Shown here piece by piece: positions 9,132-16,053 of a DNA stretch of 36,278 nucleotides. The notes under the pieces are model-generated. The model saw only the letters and a program-made list of their open reading frames with translations. It was not told the origin of the DNA and searched no databases. The position numbers and the translations under genes were made by a program. The DNA is from Betaproteobacteria bacterium (GTDB lineage Bacteria > Pseudomonadota > Gammaproteobacteria > Burkholderiales > Casimicrobiaceae): contig JAPUER010000076.1 in assembly GCA_027492485.1 (NCBI GenBank), positions 1 to 36,278 on the forward strand, read 5' to 3'. Positions within the stretch are counted from its first letter, which is position 1. Every line of letters begins with the position of its first letter.

Positions 9132-9153
9132 ATTATCGGCGACGCAAGATAAT
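9132..9153. promoter_or_regulatory. Symmetrical divergent -10 elements
   Basis: ATTATC (9132-9137) and GATAAT (9148-9153) form a perfect 6-base inverted repeat around a 10-base centre. Each reads GATAAT toward its own gene, a good -10 hexamer. The leftward one lies 6 bases from the radical SAM ATG; the rightward one lies 27 bases from the gamma-glutamyltransferase ATG. The -35 regions are poor on both sides, so activator help or coincidence is possible. Confidence 0.4.
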
Positions 9154-9180
9154 CGATCCATTGTTGTTACCGCAGCCGCC

Positions 9181-10767
9181 ATGACCTTCAACTTCACCCG
9201 CCCCTACCCCGGTGGCCGCTCGCCGCTGATGACCCGCAATGCCGTGGCCACCACGCACCCGCTCGCAGCGCAGGCCGGTCTGCAGATGATGCAGGCCGGC
9301 GGTAACGCAATCGACGCCATCATCGCCACCGCCGCCGTGCTCACCGTCGTGGAGCCGTGCAGCAACGGCCTCGGCAGTGATCTCTTTGCGCTGATCTGGG
9401 GCCCGCAGGACAAGGCGCTGCACGGCCTCAACTCCTCCGGGCGTTCGCCGCAGGCGTGGACGGCGGACACGTTCAAGGGCATGGACAGCGTGCCGATGCG
9501 CGGCTGGATGAGCGTGTCGGTGCCCGGTGCGATTGCCGGCTGGGTGGCGCTGTCGAAGCGTTACGGCAAGCTGCCGTTCGCCGACCTGCTGGCGCCCGCG
9601 ATCGACATCGCCGAGCGTGGCTATATGGTCACGCCAATCATCGCCAATCAGTGGGCGCGGGCGGTGCCGATCCTGCAACACCAGCCGGGCTATGCCGAGC
9701 ACTTCATGCCGCACGGTCGCGCGCCATTGGCGGGCGAGCTGTTCCGCAACCCCGCGCAGGCGGAATCGCTGCGACTGATCGCGGAGAGCGAAGGCGAATC
9801 TTTCTATCGCGGCCAGCTCGCGGCGCGCATCGTGGCGCACGCCAAGGCGCATGGCGGCCTGATGACCGGCATCGACCTCGCGGCCCACGCTGCCGACTGG
9901 GTGGAGCCGATCCGCATGGGCTATCGCGGTTACGAAGTCGCCGAAATCCCGCCGAACGGGCAGGGCATCGCCGCGCTGATGGCACTTGGCATACTGGAGG
10001 ACTTCGATCTCAAGTCGCTCGGGCCGAATCATCCCGACTACTGGCATCTGTCGATTGAGGCGATGAAGCTCGCCTTCCGCGATGTCCATGCGCAGGTGGC
10101 GGACCCGGAATACATGAACGTCTCGGCCAGCGCGATGCTTGACCGCGATTTTCTGCGCAGCCGGGCAAAACTGATCGACATGCAGCGCGCGCAGGACTTC
10201 TCGCCGAGCGCCGAACTGCGCGGCGGCACCGTCTATCTAAACGCCGCCGACGAGAACGGTCTCATGGTGTCGCTGATCCAGTCGAACTACTACGGCTTCG
10301 GCTCCGGCATCGTGGTCGACGGCATCTCGCTGCAGAACCGCGCCTACGGCTTCGTGCTCGATCCGGCGCATCCCAATTGTGTCGCCGGCGGCAAGCGGCC
10401 GTTCCACACCATCATTCCGGGCTTCATCCTGAAGAACGGCGAGCCGCAGAGCGCCTTCGGCGTGATGGGTGGACACATGCAGGCGCAAGGCCATCTGCAG
10501 ACCGCGATCCGCATGATCGACTTCGGCGAGAACCCGCAGGCGGCGCTCGACGGCCCGCGCTTCCGCGCCGAGCAGGGTCTCGAAATCGATCTCGAAGCGT
10601 GGACACCCGCCGCTGTGCGCGATGCGCTCGCCGCGCGCGGCCACAAGCTGAAAGAGAACAAGGACAGCTATATGGATTTCGGCGCCGGCCAGATCATCTG
10701 GAAAACGGCCGACGGCTACATCAGCGGCAGCGATCCGCGGCGCGATGGCTGCGCGGTGGGGTTTTGA
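9181..10767 (+). CDS. Gamma-glutamyltransferase family protein (Ntn hydrolase)
   Basis: Protein of 528 residues of the GGT family, whose members are made as one chain and cleave themselves into two subunits. The N-terminal half is typical (NAVATTHPLAAQAGLQMM, then AGGNAIDAIIATAAVL and GLGSDLFALIW). The predicted nucleophile and self-cleavage residue is Thr350 in RGGTVYLNAADENG, followed by SLIQSNYYGFGSGIVV. There is no signal peptide, unlike periplasmic E. coli Ggt, which suggests a cytoplasmic YwrD-like enzyme. The substrate (glutathione, gamma-glutamyl peptides or an acylated compound) cannot be told. ATG 9181 (MTFNFTRPYPGGRSPL) matches family starts; an upstream in-frame ATG at 9103 would overlap the divergent gene. 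Confidence 0.92.
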   Translation: MTFNFTRPYPGGRSPLMTRNAVATTHPLAAQAGLQMMQAGGNAIDAIIATAAVLTVVEPCSNGLGSDLFALIWGPQDKALHGLNSSGRSPQAWTADTFKGMDSVPMRGWMSVSVPGAIAGWVALSKRYGKLPFADLLAPAIDIAERGYMVTPIIANQWARAVPILQHQPGYAEHFMPHGRAPLAGELFRNPAQAESLRLIAESEGESFYRGQLAARIVAHAKAHGGLMTGIDLAAHAADWVEPIRMGYRGYEVAEIPPNGQGIAALMALGILEDFDLKSLGPNHPDYWHLSIEAMKLAFRDVHAQVADPEYMNVSASAMLDRDFLRSRAKLIDMQRAQDFSPSAELRGGTVYLNAADENGLMVSLIQSNYYGFGSGIVVDGISLQNRAYGFVLDPAHPNCVAGGKRPFHTIIPGFILKNGEPQSAFGVMGGHMQAQGHLQTAIRMIDFGENPQAALDGPRFRAEQGLEIDLEAWTPAAVRDALAARGHKLKENKDSYMDFGAGQIIWKTADGYISGSDPRRDGCAVGF

Positions 10768-10774
10768 GCAGGCC

Positions 10775-11182
10775 TCACGCGGCCCAGTTCTCCACCGCCA
10801 GGCCCTCCACCCGCTGAAATTCGCGTTCGTTGTTGGTCACCAAGATCCAGCCTTCGGCGCGAGCATGGGCCGCGATCCACAGATCGTTGTTGCCGATCGG
10901 CTGCCCGGCCCGCTCCAGTGCGCCGCGAATCGCGCCGTAATGCTGGCCCGCCGCCTCGGTGAGCGGCATCACCTGAATCAACGTCACCAGTTGCTGTAGT
11001 GCCTCCAATGACCGTGTGCGCGCCTGGCTCTTTTCTGCACCGTGCTGAAGCTCACCCAAGGTAATCACCGACATCGCCAGCGCATCCGCAGCATGCGCTG
11101 CAAACCGCGCGCGAACATTCGGCGGGTTGTGCTTCGCGATGTAGATGCAAATGTTGGTGTCGAGCAGATAGCGGACGGCCAT
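10775..11182 (-). CDS. vapC: VapC-type PIN-domain ribonuclease toxin
   Basis: Type II toxin of 135 residues, the usual VapC length. It has the PIN-domain acidic residues Asp8 (LLDTNICIYIAKHNP), Glu44 (ITLGELQHGAEKS) and Asp100 (NDLWIAAHA), and a late VTNNEREFQRVEGL segment. VapC toxins cleave RNA, often initiator tRNA or 23S rRNA, until bound by VapB. The ATG begins at the base directly after the vapB stop (TAG|ATG), so the two are translationally coupled. It converges on the gamma-glutamyltransferase gene with 7 bases between stops. All expected catalytic positions are present, so it is likely active. Confidence 0.95.
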   Translation of the reverse strand: MAVRYLLDTNICIYIAKHNPPNVRARFAAHAADALAMSVITLGELQHGAEKSQARTRSLEALQQLVTLIQVMPLTEAAGQHYGAIRGALERAGQPIGNNDLWIAAHARAEGWILVTNNEREFQRVEGLAVENWAA

Positions 11183-11413
11183 CTACAGCCCCTCGCGGCC
11201 CTGTGGTGGTGTATCCGCACGACCAGCGGCCATGAAGTCGTCTGGCAGCTCTGCCAACGCATCAAAAATCACAGCACCGGTGGCCGGTCGCTCGCGCAGG
11301 ACGATGTCGTCGCCATTACGGAAAATTTCGACGCGATCCGATTTGAAGCGAAATTCTTTCGGCAAGCGCACAGCCTGACTGTTTCCGGACTGGAAGATTC
11401 GGGCGATCGTCAT
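11183..11413 (-). CDS. vapB: VapB-type AbrB-fold antitoxin
   Basis: Antitoxin of 76 residues. The N-terminal 45 residues form an AbrB/SpoVT-type DNA-binding swapped-hairpin domain (ARIFQSGNSQAVRLPKEFRF, then VEIFRNGDDIVLRER). The C-terminal 30 residues would wrap the VapC active site. It would repress its own operon together with VapC. The ATG at 11413 has GGAGGC a few bases upstream, a strong ribosome-binding site. It is followed without a gap by vapC. A pair of 8-base direct repeats lies directly upstream. Confidence 0.95.
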   Translation of the reverse strand: MTIARIFQSGNSQAVRLPKEFRFKSDRVEIFRNGDDIVLRERPATGAVIFDALAELPDDFMAAGRADTPPQGREGL

Positions 11414-11431
11414 GGTTGCCTCCGATCAAGG

Positions 11432-11452
11432 ATATACGTAAAGTATATACGT
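11432..11452 (-). promoter_or_regulatory. Candidate vapBC operator (direct repeats)
   Basis: ATATACGT occurs at 11432-11439 and again at 11445-11452, a 13-base period, about 19 bases upstream of vapB. The second copy overlaps the self-complementary GTATATAC (11443-11450). The stretch also supplies TATACT and TATATC as -10 candidates on the minus strand, so VapB bound here would block transcription. The rest of 11414-11565 holds no gene. Confidence 0.45.
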
Positions 11453-11565
11453 CGCTTCAGGTGCGGTATGTGCTTGCAATCGTCCTGCTTCGCTGCGTGA
11501 TCGTTACGATTGTGGCTCGCCGGCAGTTCGCCGTGCATTTGTGACGACGTGCACATTCAAATCAC

Positions 11566-12291
11566 ATGAGTCAATCTCAAGTCACCACCCGCATCGCCGA
11601 CCCCACCAGCGTCGACGCCGCCATCGAGAGCCGTTTTTCGGCGCGCGCCTTTCTGCCGACACCGGTGTCGCGCGACACCATCGCCGACATCCTGCGCGTC
11701 GCCGCCCGCGCCCCGAGCGGCACCAACACCCAGCCGTGGCATGTCTACGTCGTCGAAGGCAAGCCACGCCAGCGTATCGAGCGCGAGGTGTGCGCCGCGC
11801 ACGACGCGATCCGCGCCAACCCCGCGCTCGCCAGCGAGTACCGCGAAAGCTATGACTACTACCCCGAACAATGGGTGTCGCCCTACATCGAACGCCGCCG
11901 CGAAAACGGCTGGGGCCTTTATGGCCTGCTCGGCATCACCAAGGGCGACAAGGACGCGATGCACGCGCAGCACCAGCGCAACTTCAAGTTCTTCGATGCG
12001 CCGGTCGGGCTCTTTTTCAGCATCGACCGCGTGATGGGCCGTGGCAGTCTGGTCGACTGCGGGATGTTCATCCAGAACGTGATGGTCGCCGCCCGTGCCC
12101 GCGGTCTGCACACCTGCCCGCAGGCAGCATGGAATGGCTTCGCGAAGATCATTGCGCCAATCATCGGCATGGGCGACGGTGAGCTGATGGTGTGCGGCAT
12201 GTCGCTCGGCTACGCCGACGAATCCACCACCGTAAACACCTTCCAGACACCACGGGTGGCCGTCGAGGACTTTACGCGCTGGGTGGGTTGA
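11566..12291 (+). CDS. Nitroreductase family flavoprotein
   Basis: FMN-dependent NAD(P)H oxidoreductase of 241 residues. The FMN phosphate-binding residues are in SRFSAR (Arg23, Ser25, Arg27) and the flavin-contacting PSGTNTQPW is at 50-58. A C-terminal segment (GHxxD-like MSLGYADE) near 216 matches the family end. Relatives reduce nitroaromatics or quinones, but the physiological substrate is unknown. The ATG at 11566 has no obvious Shine-Dalgarno sequence. It stands alone, divergent from vapBC, and ends before a double-hairpin repeat that may stop transcription. Confidence 0.92.
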   Translation: MSQSQVTTRIADPTSVDAAIESRFSARAFLPTPVSRDTIADILRVAARAPSGTNTQPWHVYVVEGKPRQRIEREVCAAHDAIRANPALASEYRESYDYYPEQWVSPYIERRRENGWGLYGLLGITKGDKDAMHAQHQRNFKFFDAPVGLFFSIDRVMGRGSLVDCGMFIQNVMVAARARGLHTCPQAAWNGFAKIIAPIIGMGDGELMVCGMSLGYADESTTVNTFQTPRVAVEDFTRWVG

Positions 12292-12330
12292 CGACAAGCG
12301 CCTTGCGTAGGGGCGGTCGGGACCTGGCGT

Positions 12331-12410
12331 CGTAGGGTGGGCAAGTTGTTGCCCACGCGTCTGGCAACGCAACGACGACGCACGCGTGGGCACGGGGTGC
12401 CCACCCTACG
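12331..12410. repeat. Double-hairpin palindromic repeat (BIME-like)
   Basis: Two 30-base arms (12331-12360, 12381-12410) are inverted copies with a 20-base centre. Each arm is itself a hairpin: GTGGGCAA-GTTG-TTGCCCAC on the left and GTGGGCAC-GGG-GTGCCCAC on the right. The outer ends are CGTAGGGTGGGC and GCCCACCCTACG. Paired REP hairpins in opposite orientation are how REP/RAYT elements often appear. It sits between the convergent nitroreductase and cysteine hydrolase genes. Confidence 0.8.
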
Positions 12411-12413
12411 TGG

Positions 12414-12968
12414 CTAGAACTCCACCTCCTCCGCAGCGGCGATTCGGTTGCGGCGACCGGGGTATTGCAGCCACTTCATGGTGACGTTGAGATCGCGCAC
12501 GATGGTGGCGGCATCAATCCTGGTGCCGTTGCCGAGGTCAAGGTCGGACGTGGTGTGCGCGTCCTTCACCAGCGTGAGGTCATAGCCGCGTTCGAGTGCG
12601 CCGTACGCACTGGCGCGAATGCACCAGTTGCTCCGCGCGCCGGCGAGCACAATGTGCGTAGCGCCCAGTCGTGCAAGTACGTCCCCGGCATCGGTCTGCT
12701 CGAAGGCGGAATTGAACTGCTTGTAGATGCGCACTTCGCCAGCGGCAGGCACCAGCTCTGGCACCCATTGCCAGGCATCGCTATCTCGCTTGAGCTCATC
12801 GCTCTCATGCTGCACCCAGATCACCGGTACCTGTGCCGCGCGAGCGCGCTCCACGGTGCGCGCTACGTTCGCAACCGTCTTTGCAGCGTCGTGACACTCG
12901 GGCATCACGCCCACCTGCACATCGACGATCATCAGGACGGTTTGCATGCCGGGTCTTATGGTTGCCAT
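12414..12968 (-). CDS. Isochorismatase-family cysteine hydrolase
   Basis: Cytoplasmic alpha/beta hydrolase of 184 residues. The catalytic triad of the superfamily is visible: Asp16 (LMIVDVQVG), Lys83 (IYKQFNSAFEQTD) and Cys116 (GARSNWCIRASAYGA). Members hydrolyse isochorismate, nicotinamide, biuret or other amides; this one has no neighbour that fixes the substrate. The start at 12968 was chosen because the family begins about 15 residues before the catalytic Asp; the open frame reaches 13055 but the added residues are basic and non-conserved. The purine-rich AAAAAAGG upstream is a modest ribosome-binding site. It lies 92 bases downstream of the HigA-like gene and may share its transcript. 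Confidence 0.88.
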   Translation of the reverse strand: MATIRPGMQTVLMIVDVQVGVMPECHDAAKTVANVARTVERARAAQVPVIWVQHESDELKRDSDAWQWVPELVPAAGEVRIYKQFNSAFEQTDAGDVLARLGATHIVLAGARSNWCIRASAYGALERGYDLTLVKDAHTTSDLDLGNGTRIDAATIVRDLNVTMKWLQYPGRRNRIAAAEEVEF

Positions 12969-13060
12969 GTGATGCCTTTTTTCTTGCGACTCCCTGCAAT
13001 GCGACTCCGGCCGCGAATCGCCGTGACGACTCAGCCTTCGCGCAGGCCAATCCATGTGTC

Positions 13061-13378
13061 TTACGCTGCCTGTGCGTGCAGGCGGACACCAAGCGCTCGC
13101 GCGACCTTGAGCACCGTAGCAAAACTGGGGTTGCCATCCTTACTGAGCGCCCGGTAAAGGCTTTCGCGACTCAAACCGGCATCCCGGGCAACCTGACTCA
13201 TCCCCTTGGCTCGGGCGATGTCGCCAAGCGCGCGGGCGATGCCCGCCGTGTCGTCCGGCGCTTCTTCCAGCCACGCGTCAAGATAGGCGGCCATCTCTTC
13301 GGGTGTACGCAGGTGCTCCGCTACATCATATGAAGATGTTTGCGGCTGCGCGGTCCGTTTGCGGGAAGACACGGTCAC
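13061..13378 (-). CDS. HigA-like addiction-module antidote, apparently without a toxin
   Basis: Small DNA-binding protein of 105 residues resembling the putative addiction-module antidote family. It has the conserved YDVAEHLRTPEEMAAYLDA start, then ALGDIARAKGMSQVARDAG and a helix-turn-helix (MSQVARDAGLSRESLYRALS, about 59-78). In this family the gene usually follows a RelE/ParE-like toxin gene. Here the upstream side is occupied by folA on the other strand, and no toxin frame is seen on either side. The start is uncertain: GTG 13378 has AAAGG nearby; GTG 13372 is an alternative; a TTG at 13417 would overlap folA. It could be a solitary regulator. Confidence 0.8.
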   Translation of the reverse strand: MTVSSRKRTAQPQTSSYDVAEHLRTPEEMAAYLDAWLEEAPDDTAGIARALGDIARAKGMSQVARDAGLSRESLYRALSKDGNPSFATVLKVARALGVRLHAQAA

Positions 13379-13398
13379 GCGCCAATCCCTTTCATCCC

Positions 13399-13404
13399 TA
13401 GAAT
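13399..13404 (+). promoter_or_regulatory. -10-like TAGAAT 6 bases before folA
   Basis: TAGAAT ends 6 bases before the folA ATG, which would put transcription start at or next to the A of the start codon. There is no Shine-Dalgarno sequence. The -35 region is weak. The same spacing occurs upstream of the radical SAM gene and miaA. Confidence 0.4.
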
Positions 13405-13410
13405 GTCGCC

Positions 13411-13929
13411 ATGACAACCCCTCCCCCGCCCCGGCTGGCTTTGATCGCAGCGGTGGCGCGCAATGGCGTGATCGGCCGTGATGGCGGCATGCCCTGGCAT
13501 CTTTCCGCCGACCTCAAGCACTTCAAGGCGCTGACCACCGGCAAGCGCATTGTGATGGGGCGGCGCACCTGGGAGGCATTCCCGAAGCCGCTACCGAACC
13601 GCGAGCATGTGGTGGTGTCGTCACGCGCACTCTCGCTGCCGGCGGGCGTACTGCGGGTGCGCTCGCTGGCGGAGGCGCTGGCCTTGCCAGCGCCCGCGGA
13701 GCAGCCGGTGTTCGTGATCGGCGGCAACGCGATGTATGCCGAGGCGATGCCGCTGGCGGACGATCTCTTCCTCACCGAGATCGATGCCGATGTGCCCGGC
13801 GACGCGTACTTTCCGGCGTGGGAGCGCGCGGCGTTTCATGAAGTGAGGCGTGAAACGCAAACGGGTGCGCTGGCGCCCGATGCCGCGCCGGTGCCGTTTG
13901 CCTTTGTGCATTACGAGCGTGTGGCGTGA
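13411..13929 (+). CDS. folA: Dihydrofolate reductase
   Basis: Reduces dihydrofolate to tetrahydrofolate with NADPH, needed for thymidylate, purine and methionine synthesis. Its 172 residues are normal length. The N-terminal substrate region GVIGRDGGMPWHLSADLKHF carries the catalytic acid Asp34, equivalent to Asp27 of E. coli. VMGRRTWEAFPKPLPNR (48-64) is the NADPH-binding helix and loop, and VFVIGGNAMYAEAMPLAD follows. Chromosomal-type rather than a resistance-cassette form. ATG 13411 is preceded by TAGAAT at leaderless distance. The stop overlaps the GTG start of azlC (GTGA), so folA and azlCD are probably co-transcribed. Confidence 0.96.
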   Translation: MTTPPPPRLALIAAVARNGVIGRDGGMPWHLSADLKHFKALTTGKRIVMGRRTWEAFPKPLPNREHVVVSSRALSLPAGVLRVRSLAEALALPAPAEQPVFVIGGNAMYAEAMPLADDLFLTEIDADVPGDAYFPAWERAAFHEVRRETQTGALAPDAAPVPFAFVHYERVA

Positions 13930-14681
13930 GCGGCGTGGCTGACCAGCACGCGGACGACATCGCCGCACGTCGCGCCGCCTTCCGTGCCGGTGCCATCGAG
14001 TGCGCGCAGTTGCTGCCCTCGTACATGCCGTTCGGCCTGGTGTGCGGCGTGGCGGCTGTGCAGGCGGGGCTCGGTGAATGGGGCGCGGTGGCGCTGGCGG
14101 CGTTCGCGTTCGCCGGCTCGTCGCAGGCGGTGTTGACGCAGTTTCTCGGCAGCGGCGCGCCGTTGTTGGTCGCCGTGGCTTCGGGGCTGGTGGTGAACCT
14201 GCGCATGGCCGTCTACAGCGCCGCGATTGCACCGCGCATCGCCGGCGCGACACCGAAGCAGCGGCTGCTGTGGGCGGCGTTTCTGGTGGACCAGACCTTC
14301 CTCTCGAACGAGGCGCGGCATCAGCGCGGCGAGCACGTGGGACATGAGCTGGCGTTCTATCTTGGTTGCGCGATGGTGCTGTGGCCATGGTGGATTTTGA
14401 TGAACGCGATCGGCGCCTTCGCCGGGGCGAAGCTGCCGGCGTCGTGGCAACTGGACTTCACCATCCCGCTGTCGTTCGTGGCGCTGGTGGTGCCGTTGCT
14501 GAAGTCGAAGCCGCAGATCATTGCCGCCATCACCGGCGGCGCCGCCGGTGTGGTGCTTTACGCCTTGCCGCTCAAGCTTGGCCTGATTGCGGCCTGCGTG
14601 ATCGGCACCGGCGTCGGCCTGCTGGTGGATGCGCTGCTGGCGCGCAGCGCGCAGGCGAAAGCGGGCGGAGGCGCGGCATGA
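13926..14681 (+). CDS. azlC: AzlC-family branched-chain amino acid exporter, large subunit
   Basis: Integral inner-membrane protein of 251 residues with several hydrophobic helices. The segments LPSYMPFGLVCGVAAVQAG (about 35-53), AFAGSSQAVLTQFLG and LVVNLRMAVYSAAIAP are characteristic of AzlC/YgaZ. With AzlD it forms a two-component exporter of branched-chain amino acids (YgaZH in E. coli exports valine and methionine). The GTG start at 13926 overlaps the folA stop, and azlD begins in an ATGA overlap at its end. The substrate here is inferred from family membership only. Confidence 0.9.
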   Translation: MSGVADQHADDIAARRAAFRAGAIECAQLLPSYMPFGLVCGVAAVQAGLGEWGAVALAAFAFAGSSQAVLTQFLGSGAPLLVAVASGLVVNLRMAVYSAAIAPRIAGATPKQRLLWAAFLVDQTFLSNEARHQRGEHVGHELAFYLGCAMVLWPWWILMNAIGAFAGAKLPASWQLDFTIPLSFVALVVPLLKSKPQIIAAITGGAAGVVLYALPLKLGLIAACVIGTGVGLLVDALLARSAQAKAGGGAA

Positions 14682-15019
14682 ACTGGGGCAGCTTCGGCAC
14701 ACCGTCCGGCTGGCTGGCGATTGCACTGCTGGCGCTGGGCACCTTTGCCATCCGCTATTCGTTCCTTGGCTTGCTGGCGGGCCGGAAGCTGCCGCCGCGC
14801 TTCGAGCGGGCGCTGCAGCTCGCCGTGCCGGCGATCTTCGCGGCGCTGGTGCTGCCGCTGATTCTGCTCAACGGCGGTCAATTCGATCTCGCCGCCCGCT
14901 GGCCGCATGTGCTGGCGGCGGTGCTCGCCGGCATCTACGCCCGGTGGCGCGGTGGCATGCTGATCACCTTGCTGGTGGGAATGGGATCGCTGCACGCGAT
15001 CTTGTGGTTGGTAGGTTAG
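14678..15019 (+). CDS. azlD: AzlD-family transporter small subunit
   Basis: Small membrane protein of 113 residues with about four hydrophobic helices. The conserved elements are FAIRYSFLGLLAGRKLPPRF (about 23-42), then VPAIFAALVLPLIL and a final GMLITLLVGMGSLHAILWL. It partners AzlC. The ATG overlaps the azlC stop by four bases (ATGA). It ends facing the alpha/beta hydrolase gene; the 110 bases between them contain a short GGCTC-A-GAGCC palindrome but no clear terminator. Confidence 0.9.
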   Translation: MNWGSFGTPSGWLAIALLALGTFAIRYSFLGLLAGRKLPPRFERALQLAVPAIFAALVLPLILLNGGQFDLAARWPHVLAAVLAGIYARWRGGMLITLLVGMGSLHAILWLVG

Positions 15020-15129
15020 CAGCTTTTCGCTGTAACCCGCTTATGAATTGGGCTCAGAGCCTGATTTGGCTATTTGTCGACTTTCGGTCAAACAGTGGCT
15101 TTCGCCCAGTGCCGACGCCATTACAACCG

Positions 15130-16047
15130 TCAAGCTGATGCTGCCGCAGTCACCTGTTTGCCGAGAAACGCCAGCACTTTCTGCGTGATCTGCGGCAGCG
15201 GACCGAAGTCATGGCCCATGCCGTTGATGATGGCGAGCTCGCTGCCGGCGATGCGGCGGGCGGTCTCCTCGCCGTTTTTCAGCGGCACCAGCGGGTCGTC
15301 GCGACCGTGGATGACCAGCGTCGGCGTCTTGATCCTGCGTACTTCGTCGGTGCGGTCGCCGGAGGCAACGATGGCGGCGAGCTGCTTGATCATGCCGGCC
15401 GGATAGTAGGCGCGGTCATAGGCGGCACCGATGCGCTCGCGCAGCTCGGGCAGCGGCGTCGGAAACTTCGGGCTGCCGATCACCCGCATCACGCGGGCGA
15501 GATGCTCGACGACGACATCGCGCTCGCGGCTGCGCGGGCGGGCGATGAAGGCGAGCGAGGCTTTCGGCGTGGCGCGCGGCAGATTGCGGGCGCCGGTGGT
15601 GCTCATGATGCTGGTCAGCGATTGCACGCGCTCGGGATAGTGGCTGGCGAGGCCCTGCGCAATCATGCCGCCCATCGAGACGCCGACCACATGGCAACGC
15701 GCAATGCCGAGCGCATCGAGCACGCCCGCCGTGTCGTCCACCATGTCGCGCAGCGTATACGGCGCGCGGATGGCGACGCCGAGGCGGTACTTGATGGTCA
15801 TCAGCGCAAGATTCGGTGCCTTGCCAGCCGTGTGCGTGGCGAGGCCGATGTCGCGGTTGTCGAAGCGGATGACGCGGTAGCCCGCCGTGCTGAGTGCGTT
15901 CACCAGCTCCGGCGGCCAGGCGACGAGCTGCATGCCCAGGCCCATGATGAGCAGCACGGTGGCCGGTGGCACGCCCTCGCGCACAGCCGCCGGCGAGGGC
16001 TCATCGATCTCGACCTCGAATTCGAGGCCGTTGGCAGCGACGCGCAT
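15130..16047 (-). CDS. Alpha/beta hydrolase (RdmC-like esterase)
   Basis: Soluble hydrolase of 305 residues. The nucleophile elbow GVSMGG carries Ser124; the acid is Asp250 or Asp251 in IHGRDDPLVPL and the base is His279 in GMGHDFG. FDNRDIGLA near 62 is the motif typical of the aclacinomycin methylesterase/RdmC-like branch. The substrate is unknown. The gene starts 6 bases after the stop of another alpha/beta hydrolase and is the last gene of the SDR-WS/DGAT-hydrolase cluster, which suggests ester or lipid turnover. ATG 16047 is the natural start. Confidence 0.92.
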   Translation of the reverse strand: MRVAANGLEFEVEIDEPSPAAVREGVPPATVLLIMGLGMQLVAWPPELVNALSTAGYRVIRFDNRDIGLATHTAGKAPNLALMTIKYRLGVAIRAPYTLRDMVDDTAGVLDALGIARCHVVGVSMGGMIAQGLASHYPERVQSLTSIMSTTGARNLPRATPKASLAFIARPRSRERDVVVEHLARVMRVIGSPKFPTPLPELRERIGAAYDRAYYPAGMIKQLAAIVASGDRTDEVRRIKTPTLVIHGRDDPLVPLKNGEETARRIAGSELAIINGMGHDFGPLPQITQKVLAFLGKQVTAAASA

Positions 16048-16053
16048 GGCGGA

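Noticed and set aside
9103-9180. Upstream ATG (9103) as start of the gamma-glutamyltransferase
   Set aside because: It would overlap the radical SAM start, and the added residues lack similarity to family N-termini; ATG 9181 matches them.
11183-13378. vapBC, nitroreductase, hydrolase and HigA-like gene as a defence island
   Set aside because: Only common toxin-antitoxin and metabolic genes are present; no nuclease, helicase, sensor or mobile-element gene links them, and composition does not differ clearly from the flanks.
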